Part shown: piece by piece, positions 1-7,463 of the stretch
Layout: each line of letters opens with the position of its first letter
How positions within the stretch are numbered: position 1 is the first letter of the stretch
Source of the DNA: an uncultured Oscillospiraceae bacterium
GTDB taxonomy: Bacteria; Bacillota; Clostridia; Oscillospirales; Oscillospiraceae
Assembly (NCBI GenBank): GCA_934589155.1
Contig: CAKTNP010000025.1
Coordinates: 1 to 30,492, forward strand
Reading direction: 5' to 3'
Length of the DNA: 30,492 nt
Notes under the pieces: model-generated
Told to the model about the DNA's origin: nothing
Databases searched by the model: none
What the model saw: the letters and a program-made list of their open reading frames with translations, nothing else
Program-made: the position numbers and the translations under genes

Positions 1-42
1 TGATATAGAAACGGCATTTGAAGGCGAAACCGGAGCTTTGGA

Positions 43-66
43 GGGGTGTTCATCCTTGAGCACCCC
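43..66 (+). other. Strong hairpin next to window start
   Basis: A 10-bp stem (GGGGTGTTCA with TGAGCACCCC, one G-T pair) closes on a 4-nt TCCT loop. It is flanked by GGAGC (32-36) and GCTCC (68-72), which could extend it, and is followed by ACCA. No T-tract follows, so it is not itself a terminator. It may be the structured 3' end of an RNA or gene that starts left of the window; I cannot tell which. Confidence 0.45.
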
Positions 67-89
67 TGCTCCACCAAGAATTATAAGTA

Positions 90-127
90 CAGGGCGCGCC
101 GCCAGGTGCGCCCTGGCTTTTTGTTTT
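90..127 (+). terminator. Rho-independent terminator
   Basis: CAGGGCGC (90-97) pairs with GCGCCCTG (108-115) and is followed by GCTTTTTGTTTT. This is a textbook intrinsic terminator for whatever transcript enters from the left edge, and it isolates the small genes that follow. Confidence 0.8.
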
Positions 128-205
128 AAGGGTATCTGCATAAAAAGGAGCGGTACGGATATTTGCTCTGAACATTACTTTTTGTAAGAAGTTTTTGAAG
201 CATAC

Positions 206-234
206 TTGATAACCGGATAAGCTGATGTTATCAT
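206..234 (+). promoter_or_regulatory. Sigma-A type promoter candidate
   Basis: TTGATA (206-211), a 17-nt spacer, and TATCAT (229-234). It lies 33 nt upstream of the small gene at 267 and directly after the preceding terminator, which fits a separate small transcription unit. Confidence 0.5.
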
Positions 235-266
235 TTAATTACTGGAAATGGAGGGGGAACATTCAA

Positions 267-413
267 ATGGAGGAAACAGATCGTCAATTCAAAGCTTTCA
301 TCCGGTTTCTTCTTGACGCACTGCGGGAGACTGCCGCCGAAAAGGACGAAGCCAAGCGAACGGAGAAAATGAACAAGATTTTAGATAACCTCCAGAAAAC
401 ACTGGAGAGTTAA
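267..413 (+). CDS. Small charged helical protein, unknown function
   Basis: A 48-residue protein beginning MEETDRQFKAF. The start is chosen because GGAGGGGG sits about 8 nt upstream of ATG 267; an earlier in-frame ATG at 225 has no such site. The product is rich in Glu, Lys and Arg and should be almost entirely helical, with no membrane segment and no cysteines. It is followed 118 nt later by another small gene of similar size. I do not recognise the family. Pairs of tiny proteins like these often sit in integrative elements near recombinase genes, but no recombinase is visible here, so a link to a mobile element is only inference. Confidence 0.6.
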   Translation: MEETDRQFKAFIRFLLDALRETAAEKDEAKRTEKMNKILDNLQKTLES

Positions 414-531
414 AAGAGTAAAACATCGGCTGGTTCGTAACTACCGAATGCACAAACGTCCAAGAAATATTACAGAGAATGCTTACTAACAAATTAAACT
501 GCTGTTATTCAAAAGGAAGGGGAAAATCAAT

Positions 532-708
532 ATGTGGGACGAAAGCGAAATGTCAATTATACAGAAAGCGACTGTCTACGATTTGCAGAGGATCCTGCGT
601 GAGAAAGGCGACAAGACCTATACAGTCAAGGAAATTGAGGATCTGATGGATACATATATTAAGGCAATGTACAACAAACAACCAGAACGGGTGACAACCC
701 AGTCCTGA
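532..708 (+). CDS. Small protein, unknown function
   Basis: A 58-residue protein beginning MWDESEMSIIQ, preceded by AAGGAAGGGG about 8 nt upstream of ATG 532. It contains YTVKEIEDLMDTYIKA, a helix-forming stretch that reads like a small DNA-binding or regulatory helix, but it has no full helix-turn-helix I can name. No cysteines or membrane segment. The stop codon lies about 50 nt before the structured RNA element at 759, so the two may share a transcript. Too short for the usual long-ORF search to find; the call rests on the ribosome binding site and amino acid composition. Confidence 0.55.
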   Translation: MWDESEMSIIQKATVYDLQRILREKGDKTYTVKEIEDLMDTYIKAMYNKQPERVTTQS

Positions 709-758
709 AGAGAGAATATCAAAGGGTAATCCGCACTCTTCAGGCCGACGAGTCATGA

Positions 759-1001
759 CCTCCGGCTAAGCCGGAGGCTTGAATAAGCCCTAGAAGGGCT
801 TTTTACCGGCTGGCATCTAAAGATGCGCTGAATGATCTTTCCCTTGCATCGAATGCTCCGCCGCCCGTAAACGGGCATTACCCGTTTTTATCGAGTGCAT
901 GCCAATTGGATGGGTTGTTATTCTCGACTCTCTTCGCTCAATGCTTGAAGCTAAAGCTTTTTTACGGGATACCTCCACCGGCATAGCCGGTGGTTTCCGA
1001 A
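759..1001 (+). ncRNA. Structured RNA resembling an orphan HEARO / IsrB-type omega RNA
   Basis: About 245 nt packed with hairpins. Examples: CCTCCGGC/GCCGGAGG (759-777), AAGCCCT/AGGGCTT (785-801), GCATCT/AGATGC (813-826), GCAT/ATGC (846-856), GCCCGT/ACGGGC (863-876), TCGAG/CTCGA across 891-926, AAGCT/AGCTT (near 950), and CCACCGGC/GCCGGTGG (975-993). The first stem begins immediately after ATGA (755-758). HEARO elements are known to sit right after ATGA or GTGA and to be about this size; the associated nuclease is IsrB, whose TAM is NTGA. No IsrB/IscB-type nuclease gene follows, so this would be a stand-alone copy. Family assignment is from memory of the pattern, not from a covariance search; another structured mobile RNA remains possible. 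Confidence 0.5.
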
Positions 1002-1010
1002 TTCAGTAAT

Positions 1011-1059
1011 TATAAATAAGCCCTCGTGCAGACCATGTATGCACGAGGACTTATTTATA
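1011..1059. terminator. Long inverted repeat, likely bidirectional terminator
   Basis: Arms 1011-1030 and 1040-1059 are complementary over 20 bp with one mismatch, around a 9-nt loop. The core CCTCGTGCA/TGCACGAGG is GC-rich, and the outer halves are A-rich on the left and T-rich on the right, as expected for a terminator working in both directions. It separates the structured RNA from the lipoprotein gene. It could alternatively be the end of a small mobile element. Confidence 0.6.
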
Positions 1060-1216
1060 TATTGGCAAAAATCATGGAAGGATGATTTTATACAAATTGA
1101 AACGGATCGGTATAAAAATATTTTGCAAATATCAGGAAGCTCTTGTAGAATTATAAGAAAGATTCTTTTAAGTGGTAAGATTAACAGATGTACATGGAAT
1201 ATTGAGAGAGGAGGTC

Positions 1217-1717
1217 ATGATTTTGATTGGTTTGCTACGTATACCCAGGTCACAAAATGGTCGACGATTGATTAATTTGCTCATGGCAATCTTGATAATG
1301 ATGCTTTTGCTGTCCGGCTGCGAAGGAGATTGGCTTGTGGGTTATGGCCGAGGTGACTGGACGGAGAATCTGATCGGAGGATATGCTATCGATAAAATCA
1401 ATTCACAAGATATCGAATTCATTCACAAGGAAAGCTATGACGATAGCGGAGGAACATTTCCTATTTCTAATTTCTTGGTGGTAGGCTATCAGATACAAGA
1501 GCCTTATATTCTTCTGGAAGGAATTCATATGCAGGGGTGGCGTGTGACAGAGGAAGAACTGCAAGCCGGGGTGCTGTCTTATTGCATTGTGAATGCAGAA
1601 AACGATGATATCCTAGGCACGTTTGAAACGCAGAATAAATTCGAGGCGCACTGCGATGCTCTAGAGATCACAAACTACGGTGAATGGATAAAAGTAGACC
1701 CCAAGCGCTACAGGTAA
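1217..1717 (+). CDS. Putative lipoprotein
   Basis: A 166-residue protein with a Gram-positive lipoprotein signal. A basic stretch (RSQNGRR) is followed by a hydrophobic helix and the lipobox LLSGC, so the mature protein should begin at Cys near residue 34 and be lipid-anchored on the outer face of the membrane. The remainder is acidic and soluble with no family I recognise. The start is uncertain: AGGAGG at 1209-1214 is only 2 nt before ATG 1217 but 8 nt before TTG 1223, so TTG may be the true start. Composition is AT-richer than the genes from 2800 onward. It could be a substrate-sensing or immunity lipoprotein, but nothing specific supports that. Confidence 0.65.
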   Translation: MILIGLLRIPRSQNGRRLINLLMAILIMMLLLSGCEGDWLVGYGRGDWTENLIGGYAIDKINSQDIEFIHKESYDDSGGTFPISNFLVVGYQIQEPYILLEGIHMQGWRVTEEELQAGVLSYCIVNAENDDILGTFETQNKFEAHCDALEITNYGEWIKVDPKRYR

Positions 1718-1761
1718 GGCAGGATATTGCTCACCTTGTGATATTACCGTAAGAAAGTGGG

Positions 1762-2010
1762 ATGGTCATGACAAAAGCTGCGTTTTTAGAACACTTAAGG
1801 TGCCATAATATTCCAGAAGACCTTGTGGTATTTGACGACGCCGCAAAAGATGGCTACTGCATTCGGAAAAGCGGCATTCGGTGGGAGGTTTTCTTCCGAG
1901 AAAGAGGAAGAGAATATGACTGCATAGGCTTTTCATCCGAAAGCGACGCACTGCAATACTTATTGGAAGAATTGTACCGCACTTATACTGCGGCACCCAC
2001 AAAAACGTAA
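1762..2010 (+). CDS. Small acidic protein, unknown function
   Basis: An 82-residue protein (80 if the in-frame ATG at 1768 is used). It carries a central stretch with alternating charged and aromatic residues (IRKSGIRWEVFFRERG) followed by a C-terminal helix (SDALQYLLEELYRTY). That alpha/beta layout and size are common in small immunity-type proteins, but I cannot assign a family. The ribosome binding site is weak (AAAGTGGGATGG upstream). It ends 23 nt before the next gene, and both are on the same strand, so they probably share a transcript. Confidence 0.55.
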   Translation: MVMTKAAFLEHLRCHNIPEDLVVFDDAAKDGYCIRKSGIRWEVFFRERGREYDCIGFSSESDALQYLLEELYRTYTAAPTKT

Positions 2011-2032
2011 CATTCTTATGGGAGGCAGCGTT

Positions 2033-2782
2033 ATGACAGAAGAATGGTATCAAGAACATCCTTGGAGCCCGCAGCCAGCAAGCCTGGAGTGTCAGGCCCG
2101 TCTGTGCGAGTCGGCGGTAGAGGCGGGGTTTACTCGCCGGGGTAAAGCGTATTTCCGGATCGTGGGGGATGGGGTCCTTCAAGTTGTAAAGTTCGAGTAT
2201 GAACGGGGCCCTATGGTCCACATTCTATATGTAGGTCTATTCTCTATGTACGGAGAGCTGATGCCTCAATGGTTTACATCCGGTGGATGTATTCCCAGAT
2301 ATGAAGCGACGCAAGTGGGCTTGAGGCTGCCCACTACAAGAATGCGGATGAAGGACGGATACGCATTTTCGGAGCGCATTTCACCGGAAAAGCAGGTGGA
2401 AATCTTTTCCAGATTTACCATAGAAAAGCTGAACCAGGCCCGTAGTCAAGCTCAACTTTTTGATATGATGCTTCAACTAGATCCAGGCTGGTGGAATGAC
2501 CTAGAAAAATACGCTCCAAGTCTGGCTTCCGGAGACCGTGCATCCGCTGTAAAAGTGATTACTGCAATTTTAAGTCAGCATGCTTTAGCGCAGGAACATA
2601 ATAAGGCAACTCTGCCCCAGGTATATGAACACTGTCGGAGCCGCTTGATTGAGGAAGATGCCGCATTGCAGCGATTAAAGGATCTGGCCGAAACAGGTAG
2701 TGATGACGCAGTCCGTCAGTATCTGCAAAAAAATTATGAAACAAATCTAAAATACGCGTCATTTTGCAGCAAAAAGAAGTAG
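2033..2782 (+). CDS. DUF4304-like protein
   Basis: A 249-residue soluble protein. The N-terminal half (about residues 15-130) has the pattern of DUF4304 proteins: an amphipathic helix, then GFTRRGKAYFR, a beta strand ending in VKFEYERG, and a strand with VGLFSMYG. The second half is helical and contains no motif I know. GGGAGG at 2020-2025 lies 7 nt before ATG 2033, which decides the start over an upstream in-frame ATG. DUF4304 proteins have been seen among candidate immunity proteins of polymorphic toxin loci; the neighbouring gene at 2799 also has an immunity-like look, but no toxin gene is visible in the window. The assignment rests on the sequence pattern alone. Confidence 0.55.
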   Translation: MTEEWYQEHPWSPQPASLECQARLCESAVEAGFTRRGKAYFRIVGDGVLQVVKFEYERGPMVHILYVGLFSMYGELMPQWFTSGGCIPRYEATQVGLRLPTTRMRMKDGYAFSERISPEKQVEIFSRFTIEKLNQARSQAQLFDMMLQLDPGWWNDLEKYAPSLASGDRASAVKVITAILSQHALAQEHNKATLPQVYEHCRSRLIEEDAALQRLKDLAETGSDDAVRQYLQKNYETNLKYASFCSKKK

Positions 2783-2798
2783 AGAAAGGGAGGATCAT

Positions 2799-3644
2799 AT
2801 GTATCCAGAGAGCCCCAGACTTTTCATTCAAGACGTTCAGTTGGAATACCAAGGGCTTCGGCTCAGGGGCGAGGCCCGGGAAGAGGCGGTACGATCACTC
2901 CGTGAGATATTTGCGGAGCAGCTGGAGGATCCGGACGATGGGCCCTGCATTGCGGTGGGGATCGCCCTGGCGCTCTGCAAGAAAAAGGAGCTGACCCAGG
3001 ACGTGAAAGACGCCGCCAACGCGGCGCTGAAATTGCTGCTTTCAGACGATAAGTCCAATAAAACCTGGCATAAATACAAAGCGCGCATCAATGACCCGGA
3101 CTCCATGGGCCCGGAGGCACCATACCGTGCGCCCAAGCGCTATTCGCCGGACTGGGAGGTGGGGGATGTGCTGATCCATAAATTCACCTGCCCCAGGGCG
3201 GCCGAGGTGGGATTGCAGGATTGGTTCGCTGTATTTTACAAGGTCGACGAATATGAGGATGTTCTGCTTTGGAAAAATCAGCTGATGTATGTGCTGCTTT
3301 GCCCGCCCTGCCGGGAAGAGGAAATTATTCCCAATATAGGCAGCCTTCACTATTTTCCGTTTATGAATCACGGGAAGACGGCGGACTATCTGGTAGGGAT
3401 TGAAATCCGAAACCGAAAATCAGAACAATCCTATGCCTTGAAGAAAATCGGAAATGTTGTAGATCTTGCGCCGCTAGCAAATAGGGCGGGGGAGGGCTTG
3501 TATACACCATATCCTCTTTTTGCCAATATAAGAAAGGACCTTCCATGGCCGGACTACGAAGAAACCATATGCAATGCGTATCGGCTGCTGCGCCGCTCGA
3601 AAGGAGAGAGGTGGCTCCAATGTTTCAACTGCGTCCAGCCATAG
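2799..3644 (+). CDS. Possible Imm26-like protein, function unknown
   Basis: A 281-residue soluble protein with a strong ribosome binding site (AAGGGAGG, 5 nt before ATG). The N-terminal third (about residues 10-90) is helical and ends in a charged region. From about residue 118 the sequence reads WEVGDVLIHKFTCPRA, then a strand-rich domain (WFAVFYKVDEYED, LMYVLLCPPC). The phrase 'vGDvl..kf' followed by strands resembles Imm26-type domains, which I offer as a tentative match. It starts 16 nt after the DUF4304-like gene, so they are likely cotranscribed. From here the base composition becomes clearly GC-richer than in the first 2 kb. Confidence 0.45.
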   Translation: MYPESPRLFIQDVQLEYQGLRLRGEAREEAVRSLREIFAEQLEDPDDGPCIAVGIALALCKKKELTQDVKDAANAALKLLLSDDKSNKTWHKYKARINDPDSMGPEAPYRAPKRYSPDWEVGDVLIHKFTCPRAAEVGLQDWFAVFYKVDEYEDVLLWKNQLMYVLLCPPCREEEIIPNIGSLHYFPFMNHGKTADYLVGIEIRNRKSEQSYALKKIGNVVDLAPLANRAGEGLYTPYPLFANIRKDLPWPDYEETICNAYRLLRRSKGERWLQCFNCVQP

Positions 3645-3719
3645 AAACGTATACGGGCGGTCCTTTAACAGACGTTGGATTCATGCAATCAATAGGGCCC
3701 GAACCATGGAGGTATTGGG

Positions 3720-4199
3720 ATGGAATCTTATGCTTTTCAGATCAAAGCAGCATTTGAGAGCCATTATACGGTCCCGGAAGTCATAATCCGGCTGAAGAAA
3801 GCCGCGGAGGCGTCGCAGGGCCAATTCAAAGTCACAAAAGAAAATAAAACTTGGCTGACCCTGCTGACTAGGCCGGGAGGGCTGGGTTACCGAAACTCCT
3901 TTGCGCCGGCCGTGGAGATCGATCTGCTGAGCGAAGGGGACCGGACCGGCGTTTCCGTGTCCTTTGCGCTAAGAAAGTCCGTGCAGATTTTTATGCTGGT
4001 TTACACCACGTTGCTGCTGTTGGCGGAGTGCGGCATGCTTGTGCTGCTGGTCCGGGGAGAGTTGGCGGCGGACAGCCTGGTATTCCTGCCGATTGGGTTC
4101 CTGCTCTTCATGTTTTTAACATACCGCGCGGGCTTGACGGTGTCGTCCAGGTACGTGCTCAAGTGGCTGCGTTCGGTGGCGGGTGGATCACAGGCGTGA
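3720..4199 (+). CDS. Small membrane protein
   Basis: A 159-residue protein. Residues 1-80 form a soluble N-terminal part containing LKKAAEASQGQFKVT and a strand pattern ending in VEIDLLSEGDRTGVSVSF. Two membrane segments follow: about 90-112 (IFMLVYTTLLLLAECGMLVLLV) and about 120-140 (LVFLPIGFLLFMFLTY). GGAGG at 3706-3710 lies 9 nt before ATG 3720. The layout (soluble head, then a membrane hairpin) is also seen in the product of the gene at 4994, so the two may be distant relatives. I do not recognise the family. Confidence 0.6.
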   Translation: MESYAFQIKAAFESHYTVPEVIIRLKKAAEASQGQFKVTKENKTWLTLLTRPGGLGYRNSFAPAVEIDLLSEGDRTGVSVSFALRKSVQIFMLVYTTLLLLAECGMLVLLVRGELAADSLVFLPIGFLLFMFLTYRAGLTVSSRYVLKWLRSVAGGSQA

Positions 4200-4370
4200 C
4201 AACACAAAAACGTATCATAACAGGGATGCGGCCCGATACGGCCGCAATGAAAGGAACGGGAGTACAAATGGCCCAGGCTGTCACTGCAAAGATCCGGCGA
4301 TACGTTTTTCTCATTTTGCCTGCGCTGATACCGCTGCGATGGATGCTTATTTCTGCGGAAGGATTTTCCC

Positions 4371-4997
4371 GTGTGGAACCCTTTCACCAGCCGGGAAAGT
4401 TTATCGTTCATCATACGGTTTCCATGCAGATGCACGTTTTCCAGCAAGTTCGGCAAAATTGCGGCCTTCAGTCTATACCCGGGCATCGGCCTTGCGGCAG
4501 GGGCCGCCGGGATCTATTTATGTGTAGATCTGGTTTCCCAAAGCAATGAACTGAGCCGGGGCGGCGTGGTTCTGGTATGCGTGGGCATTCTTTTGGCGTT
4601 TTCAGTGGCCGCGTTTTGCTTCTGGCTGAGCGTGATATGCGGTGGGTTCGAGTGCCGGAAATGTATGGTGGATGCCCAGGGGATCACCGTGATCGGTCCC
4701 GGGAGGTCCCAAACCTTCTATAAATGGGACACTCTGTACGGTGTCGGGATCGTCGCCTATGGGGCCTCCGCCAGCCGGCAGCGATACCAGAAGGTGCTGT
4801 GCTGTTACCTCACGCCGCCGGGGCCGGACACACAGGGCAGGATCTGTGACAGCTACGTCTGGGGCGCAGGCCATACCAAGGATGTGCTGATCCTGGACTT
4901 GGAATCCTCCGCGGCGGCGGAGATCCGTGTGCGTTATCCCGGGAAGATCGTGGATCACCGCAAGGCACAGCTTGAGGGAGGAAAGGAGCATTTATGA
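4371..4997 (+). CDS. Membrane protein with possible PH-like domain
   Basis: A 208-residue protein starting at GTG 4371, with GGAAGG at 4357-4362, 8 nt upstream. Two membrane segments are seen at about residues 34-54 and 66-90. After them comes a soluble C-terminal domain beginning DAQGITVIGPGRSQTFYKWD and rich in strands, the layout of small bacterial membrane proteins with a cytosolic PH-like fold. The N-terminal 25 residues look unusual (RFPCRCTF), and a separate reading frame from ATG 4268 covers the preceding region with its own ribosome binding site and a hydrophobic segment, so a frameshift near 4400 is possible. The stop codon overlaps the next start (ATGA). Confidence 0.55.
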   Translation: MWNPFTSRESLSFIIRFPCRCTFSSKFGKIAAFSLYPGIGLAAGAAGIYLCVDLVSQSNELSRGGVVLVCVGILLAFSVAAFCFWLSVICGGFECRKCMVDAQGITVIGPGRSQTFYKWDTLYGVGIVAYGASASRQRYQKVLCCYLTPPGPDTQGRICDSYVWGAGHTKDVLILDLESSAAAEIRVRYPGKIVDHRKAQLEGGKEHL

Positions 4998-5419
4998 AAA
5001 TACTGAAACGAAGCGTTTTGACCCGGAGCTCCGCGGAGGAAGCGGCCCGGATCCTAAAAACATGCGCCAACGATCCGGCAGGATTCCGATTTACGGATTC
5101 CCTGTATTCCATGGACTGCACCACCAGGCGAAACGGAGAATTTTTGTCCCGGGCCCGCGTTACCGGCCGGGTTTATGGGGATCCCGGTGCCGCAGCGGTG
5201 GATATTGAGATCCATGGGGATCCGGCCTTCTTTTTCGGTGGGGTGCTCCTGCTGCTGGGCTTTATTGCCCTTCTTTACAGTTTGGTCTTCTCCCGGGCCG
5301 GATGGTTTTTGTACCTGGGGCTGATGGTCATCGGACTTTTTCCGATGGCCCAGACTCTCTGCCGGGGTACGGAGCTGCTGGACATTATAGAGCATAAATT
5401 GACGCGGGTCACGGAATAG
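4994..5419 (+). CDS. Small membrane protein
   Basis: A 141-residue protein with ATG 4994 overlapping the preceding stop by 4 nt and GGAGGAAAGGAG upstream. Residues 1-75 are soluble and strand-rich. Two membrane segments follow, about 79-98 (FFFGGVLLLLGFIALLYSLV) and 102-120 (GWFLYLGLMVIGLFPMAQ). The C-terminal tail is short and charged. Tight coupling to the gene at 4371 suggests the two proteins work together, perhaps as a membrane complex. Family not recognised. Confidence 0.6.
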   Translation: MKILKRSVLTRSSAEEAARILKTCANDPAGFRFTDSLYSMDCTTRRNGEFLSRARVTGRVYGDPGAAAVDIEIHGDPAFFFGGVLLLLGFIALLYSLVFSRAGWFLYLGLMVIGLFPMAQTLCRGTELLDIIEHKLTRVTE

Positions 5420-5428
5420 GGGACAAGC

Positions 5429-6058
5429 ATGGATCAACGGACACAAATTCTGGAGATTTTCCATTTCGATGAGGAGACAAGGGCTCTGGAAGGCACGGAC
5501 CCGCTGCTGGCATCTGCCCGCCTGTATAGGCTTTGGAAAGAGGATCCGACATCACTGCCGAAGCTTCTGCGGGCAGCATCGGAGCTCTGGCTCACATTTC
5601 TAGGCATTTCTGAAGAAAGATACCCTCCTTATGAGCCATTTACCCTGACAAATGGCATTCCTGAATACGAAGCCATGTTTCGGGAGGAAATTACAACAGG
5701 CCTTTCTCTCTTTCATAGCAATTCCATGTTTCTTGCATTTTTCGGGCATATGTTCTCGGTTCAGTTCCCGTTTTTTACATGGCTGTGGGATCGATCCCAA
5801 GGAAAGATAGATGACTGGATCGACAAAATGGTGAATATAGGGAATTATGCCTGCCAGTTGGACCCTGAAAACCTATTCGCAAAAGCAATCAATCGGTATG
5901 GTACGGACCCTGCCGACGTCAGGGCCCATAAGGAAAGCTGCGCGGCCTTCTGGAGAGCGGTGCCTATCGACCAGTGGGAGCACGGAAATGTTGGAGAATA
6001 TTTCTTTTATGTGCTGGCGGGCGACGAGATGTACCGGACCGGACTCAAGGGATACTGA
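5429..6058 (+). CDS. Soluble protein, unknown function
   Basis: A 209-residue protein starting 9 nt after the preceding stop; GGGGAC is a weak ribosome binding site. It is mainly helical, with many aromatic residues (for example FPFFTWLWDRSQGKIDDW near residues 111-128), and has no predicted membrane helix of full length and no obvious signal peptide. I see no catalytic motif. It closes the row of short genes that begins at 1217. The composition and place are compatible with an immunity or toxin-accessory protein, but I cannot support a function. Confidence 0.55.
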   Translation: MDQRTQILEIFHFDEETRALEGTDPLLASARLYRLWKEDPTSLPKLLRAASELWLTFLGISEERYPPYEPFTLTNGIPEYEAMFREEITTGLSLFHSNSMFLAFFGHMFSVQFPFFTWLWDRSQGKIDDWIDKMVNIGNYACQLDPENLFAKAINRYGTDPADVRAHKESCAAFWRAVPIDQWEHGNVGEYFFYVLAGDEMYRTGLKGY

Positions 6059-6115
6059 ACGCACTGTGACCTGCGGCGGAAAACCCGGGAATTTTTGCCG
6101 AAAGACCGCGGCGCA

Positions 6116-6144
6116 TTGACTTTCTTGTAAAAATTAGCTATACT
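6116..6144 (+). promoter_or_regulatory. Sigma-A type promoter of the LysR gene
   Basis: TTGACT (6116-6121), exactly 17 nt, then TATACT (6139-6144), about 120 nt before the LysR start. The preceding gene ends at 6058, so the regulator has its own strong promoter. The leader between them contains GCCGCGGCAATGG and ATTGCCGCGGC (6209-6240), which form a hairpin. Confidence 0.75.
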
Positions 6145-6263
6145 TATCAAACAGAAACCGCAAAAGGGTAGGGCTCCGGATCTCCTTCCGGGTCTGGATG
6201 GAGCGATAACGGCCGCGGCAATGGATCGGATTGCCGCGGCTGTTTCTTGCTGAAAGCAGGGGA

Positions 6264-7202
6264 ATGAAGACAGTGAACACACAGTATTTTTTCTATGCCA
6301 TTGAGGTGGAAAAGGCAGGGTCCATCACCCAGGCCGCCAGCAACCTCTTTATGAGCCAGCCCACGCTGAGCAAGGCGATCCGGGACATGGAGGCGTCTAT
6401 GGGGTTCCCGGTATTCAAGCGGACCTCCAAGGGGGTCGTCCCCACCCAGCGGGGCCAGGAGTTCCTGGCCTATGCCAAGAAGATCGCCGCCCAGCTCCAG
6501 AAAATGGACGCCGCTCTCCAGGCCCGGGATACGACACACCAGCTGTTCAGTCTGGCCATTTCCCGGGTGGGGTATATCGCCCAGGCCACGGCGGAATTTC
6601 TATGTTCCTTCGACAACCAGCGGGATATGGAGATCGATATTTTAGAGACCAGCTCCATGCGGGTCATTGATTCCGTGGCCCACGGTCACTATGTGCTGGG
6701 GGTCATTCGCTACCATGTGGAGGACGAGGACTTTTTCCGGAGGAGCCTGGCCCAGGCGGGGCTGCAATGCGAGCAGCTTTGGCAGTCCGGCTATATGGCC
6801 CTTATGGGCCGGGACCACCCCCTGGCGTCTCAGGATTCCCTGACCGCGGAGGAGCTGGCGCCCTATATCGAGATCGCCTACGGCGATGAGGAGGTCCCCT
6901 ATATCCGCACCAGCGAAGCGGAGGGCCCGTCGGAGGCGCACCGGGGCACCAAGCGGATCTTGGTCTATGATCGGGGGAGCTGCCTGGACCTGCTTCGGAC
7001 CAACCCCTATGCCTACGCCCGGTCCTCGGCCCTGCCGGAGGACATGCTGGAGCGAAACGGTCTGGTCCAGCGGAAATGTCGGAACGGCGGACAGTTCAAG
7101 GATCTGATCGTCAGCAAGCAGGGCTATCGGTTCAGCAAGTTGGACCGGGCACTGATCGACCGGCTCTGTCTGGAACGAAACAAGGCCGCATTTCGGGATT
7201 AA
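6264..7202 (+). CDS. LysR-family transcriptional regulator
   Basis: A 312-residue LysR-type regulator. Residues 1-62 are the winged helix-turn-helix with the family signature (AGSITQAASNLFMSQPTLSKAIRDME ends at about residue 43; quoted in part). FKRTSKGVVPTQRGQEF follows, then a linker helix and a periplasmic-binding-like effector domain to the C-terminus. The start could be ATG 6264 or GTG 6273; the GTG has the better spacing (10 nt) from AGGGG and gives the typical LysR opening MNTQYFFYAIE. It is transcribed in the same direction as the hdr-flx-frd operon, whose first gene lies 449 nt downstream, and is the obvious candidate regulator of that operon. The effector is unknown; an organic acid handled by the reductase would be logical but is inference. 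Confidence 0.9.
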   Translation: MKTVNTQYFFYAIEVEKAGSITQAASNLFMSQPTLSKAIRDMEASMGFPVFKRTSKGVVPTQRGQEFLAYAKKIAAQLQKMDAALQARDTTHQLFSLAISRVGYIAQATAEFLCSFDNQRDMEIDILETSSMRVIDSVAHGHYVLGVIRYHVEDEDFFRRSLAQAGLQCEQLWQSGYMALMGRDHPLASQDSLTAEELAPYIEIAYGDEEVPYIRTSEAEGPSEAHRGTKRILVYDRGSCLDLLRTNPYAYARSSALPEDMLERNGLVQRKCRNGGQFKDLIVSKQGYRFSKLDRALIDRLCLERNKAAFRD

Positions 7203-7214
7203 ATATGCTTAAAG

Positions 7215-7253
7215 CACATGGCACCCATTCTAGATTGGAATGGGTGCCATGTG
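7215..7253. terminator. 16-bp perfect hairpin after LysR gene
   Basis: CACATGGCACCCATTC (7215-7230) is perfectly complementary to 7238-7253 around a 7-nt loop, starting 12 nt after the LysR stop. The downstream sequence ATAAATT is only weakly T-rich, so termination may be partial. It may also act as a transcript-stabilising 3' end. Confidence 0.5.
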
Positions 7254-7463
7254 ATAAATTGGGTCTATGGAGGGCCTTCCCACTCGGCCGTATGATCCGG
7301 CGGGGGACCGGCCTGGTTCTGTTCTTTCGTCAAAAGGAGACTTTTTTCGCATATGACGGAAACAGGCGGAAATCCCGGTATGATGGGGCCGGCTTTTTTC
7401 GCTGGAGCGGCTGCGGCGTCTGCCCGCAGGGCCATTCCAATTCAGCGTTTTCCCATGCGGGAT

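Noticed and set aside
30..76. GCTCCACCA ending after a hairpin, like the 3' end of a tmRNA or tRNA
   Set aside because: The hairpin has a 10-bp stem and a 4-nt loop; a T-arm should have a 5-bp stem and a 7-nt TTC-type loop. The pairing does not fit a tRNA-like domain.
1039..1275. 78-codon open frame on the plus strand
   Set aside because: It begins inside the long hairpin, has no ribosome binding site and overlaps the lipoprotein gene in another frame.
3622..3757. 45-codon frame MFQLRPAIE... between the genes at 2799 and 3720
   Set aside because: AAGGAGAG is upstream but distant, and the frame overlaps both neighbours. The product is not recognisable. Left out as a gene, though a short leader peptide cannot be excluded.
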